Shown here: positions 5,926 through 6,101 of the stretch, piece by piece
Layout: every line of letters starts with the position of its first letter
How positions within the stretch are numbered: the first letter of the stretch is position 1
Position numbers and translations under genes: made by a program
Assembly (NCBI RefSeq): GCF_938039245.1
Contig: NZ_CALHVN010000037.1
Coordinates: forward strand, 1-6,101
Direction of reading: 5' to 3'
Source: an uncultured Campylobacter sp.
GTDB lineage: Bacteria > Campylobacterota > Campylobacteria > Campylobacterales > Campylobacteraceae
DNA: 6,101 nt
Notes under the pieces: generated by a model
Databases searched by the model: none
Told to the model about the DNA's origin: nothing
The model's input: only the letters and a program-made list of their open reading frames with translations

Positions 5926-5988
5926 TTTCTGCGTGAGAGCGGTGGGTGCGAAAATGCAAATTTAAGCAAGATATCAGCGGTATTTAAT

Positions 5989-5994
5989 TATAAT
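5989..5994 (+). promoter_or_regulatory. -10 box of the tRNA-Ser promoter
   Basis: TATAAT at 5989-5994 ends 16 bases before the mature tRNA 5' end, placing the transcript start near 6001 and leaving a short leader for RNase P to remove. No TTGACA-like -35 is visible. Confidence 0.6.
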
Positions 5995-6010
5995 GCGGTT
6001 TCTTTTTTGT

Positions 6011-6101
6011 GGACAGATGGGTGAGTGGCCGAAACCACACCCCTGCTAAGGGTGCAGCTTCTAACCGGGGCTCGAGGGTTCAAATCCCTCTCTGTCCGCC
6101 A
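6011..6101 (+). tRNA. tRNA-Ser (anticodon GCU)
   Basis: A 91-base class II tRNA with encoded CCA. The acceptor stem GGACAGA (6011-6017) pairs with TCTGTCC (6091-6097), followed by discriminator G and CCA at 6099-6101. The anticodon stem CACCC/GGGTG encloses loop CTGCTAA, with anticodon GCT at 6045-6047, reading AGC/AGU serine codons. A long variable arm follows and the T arm is GAGGG-TTCAAAT-CCCTC. All stems pair, so the gene looks functional. It sits just to the right of the decayed island, but the island faces its 5' end, not the 3' end where integrases usually insert. Confidence 0.97.

Noticed and set aside
6076..6101. tRNA-Ser as the integration (attachment) site of the island
   Set aside because: The island lies on the 5' side of the tRNA, no copy of the tRNA 3' end is seen elsewhere in the window, and there is no integrase gene.

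Overview
The window looks like Campylobacter or a close epsilonproteobacterium. Supporting signs are the dense AAATTTTAAAATTT-type words, the AAGGA ribosome binding sites, TATAAT -10 boxes without a clear -35, and a well-preserved pyrF next to AT-rich accessory DNA. The richer base composition of the flanks suggests the oral C. rectus/C. showae-like group; that placement is inference.

Layout. Positions 1-549 are the 3' part of pyrF (OMP decarboxylase, + strand). Positions 550-1103 carry no gene but hold three degenerate CRISPR-like repeats spaced 66-67 bp apart, an 8-bp-stem hairpin and three AAATTTTAAAATTT palindromes. Positions 1104-1358 are an intact small Cdd1/helix-hairpin-helix protein with a TTG start. 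At about 1.4 kb the composition becomes strongly AT-rich and a decayed accessory island begins, running to about 5.8 kb. The window ends with an intact tRNA-Ser(GCU) at 6011-6101.

The island holds four units. (i) On the minus strand, an intact XRE-type regulator (4147-3905), probably the controller of the restriction system downstream, with an extended -10 that predicts a leaderless mRNA. (ii) 18 bp further on, a broken single-chain restriction-modification gene (3886-1503). It has an HsdR-like PD-(D/E)xK nuclease domain, an N6-adenine methylase domain and an HsdS-like target-recognition domain, and is interrupted by at least six frameshifts, two stop codons and a small internal lesion. (iii) On the plus strand, an IS1595-family transposase (4315-5310) with four indels. 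(iv) On the minus strand, a coiled-coil/winged-helix hypothetical gene (5776-5360) with one in-frame TAA.

Interpretation. This appears to be a horizontally acquired controller/restriction-modification/insertion-sequence island that is dying while its housekeeping flanks stay intact. The points most worth a second look are: a nine-G tract exactly on the methylase NPPF catalytic motif; the repeated one-base contraction of A/T runs, which means either slippage decay or a sequencing artefact; the probable leaderless regulator with twin upstream palindromes; and the CRISPR-like repeats. I see no complete novel system. The window shows the wreck of a known kind of system plus a few unexplained small elements.
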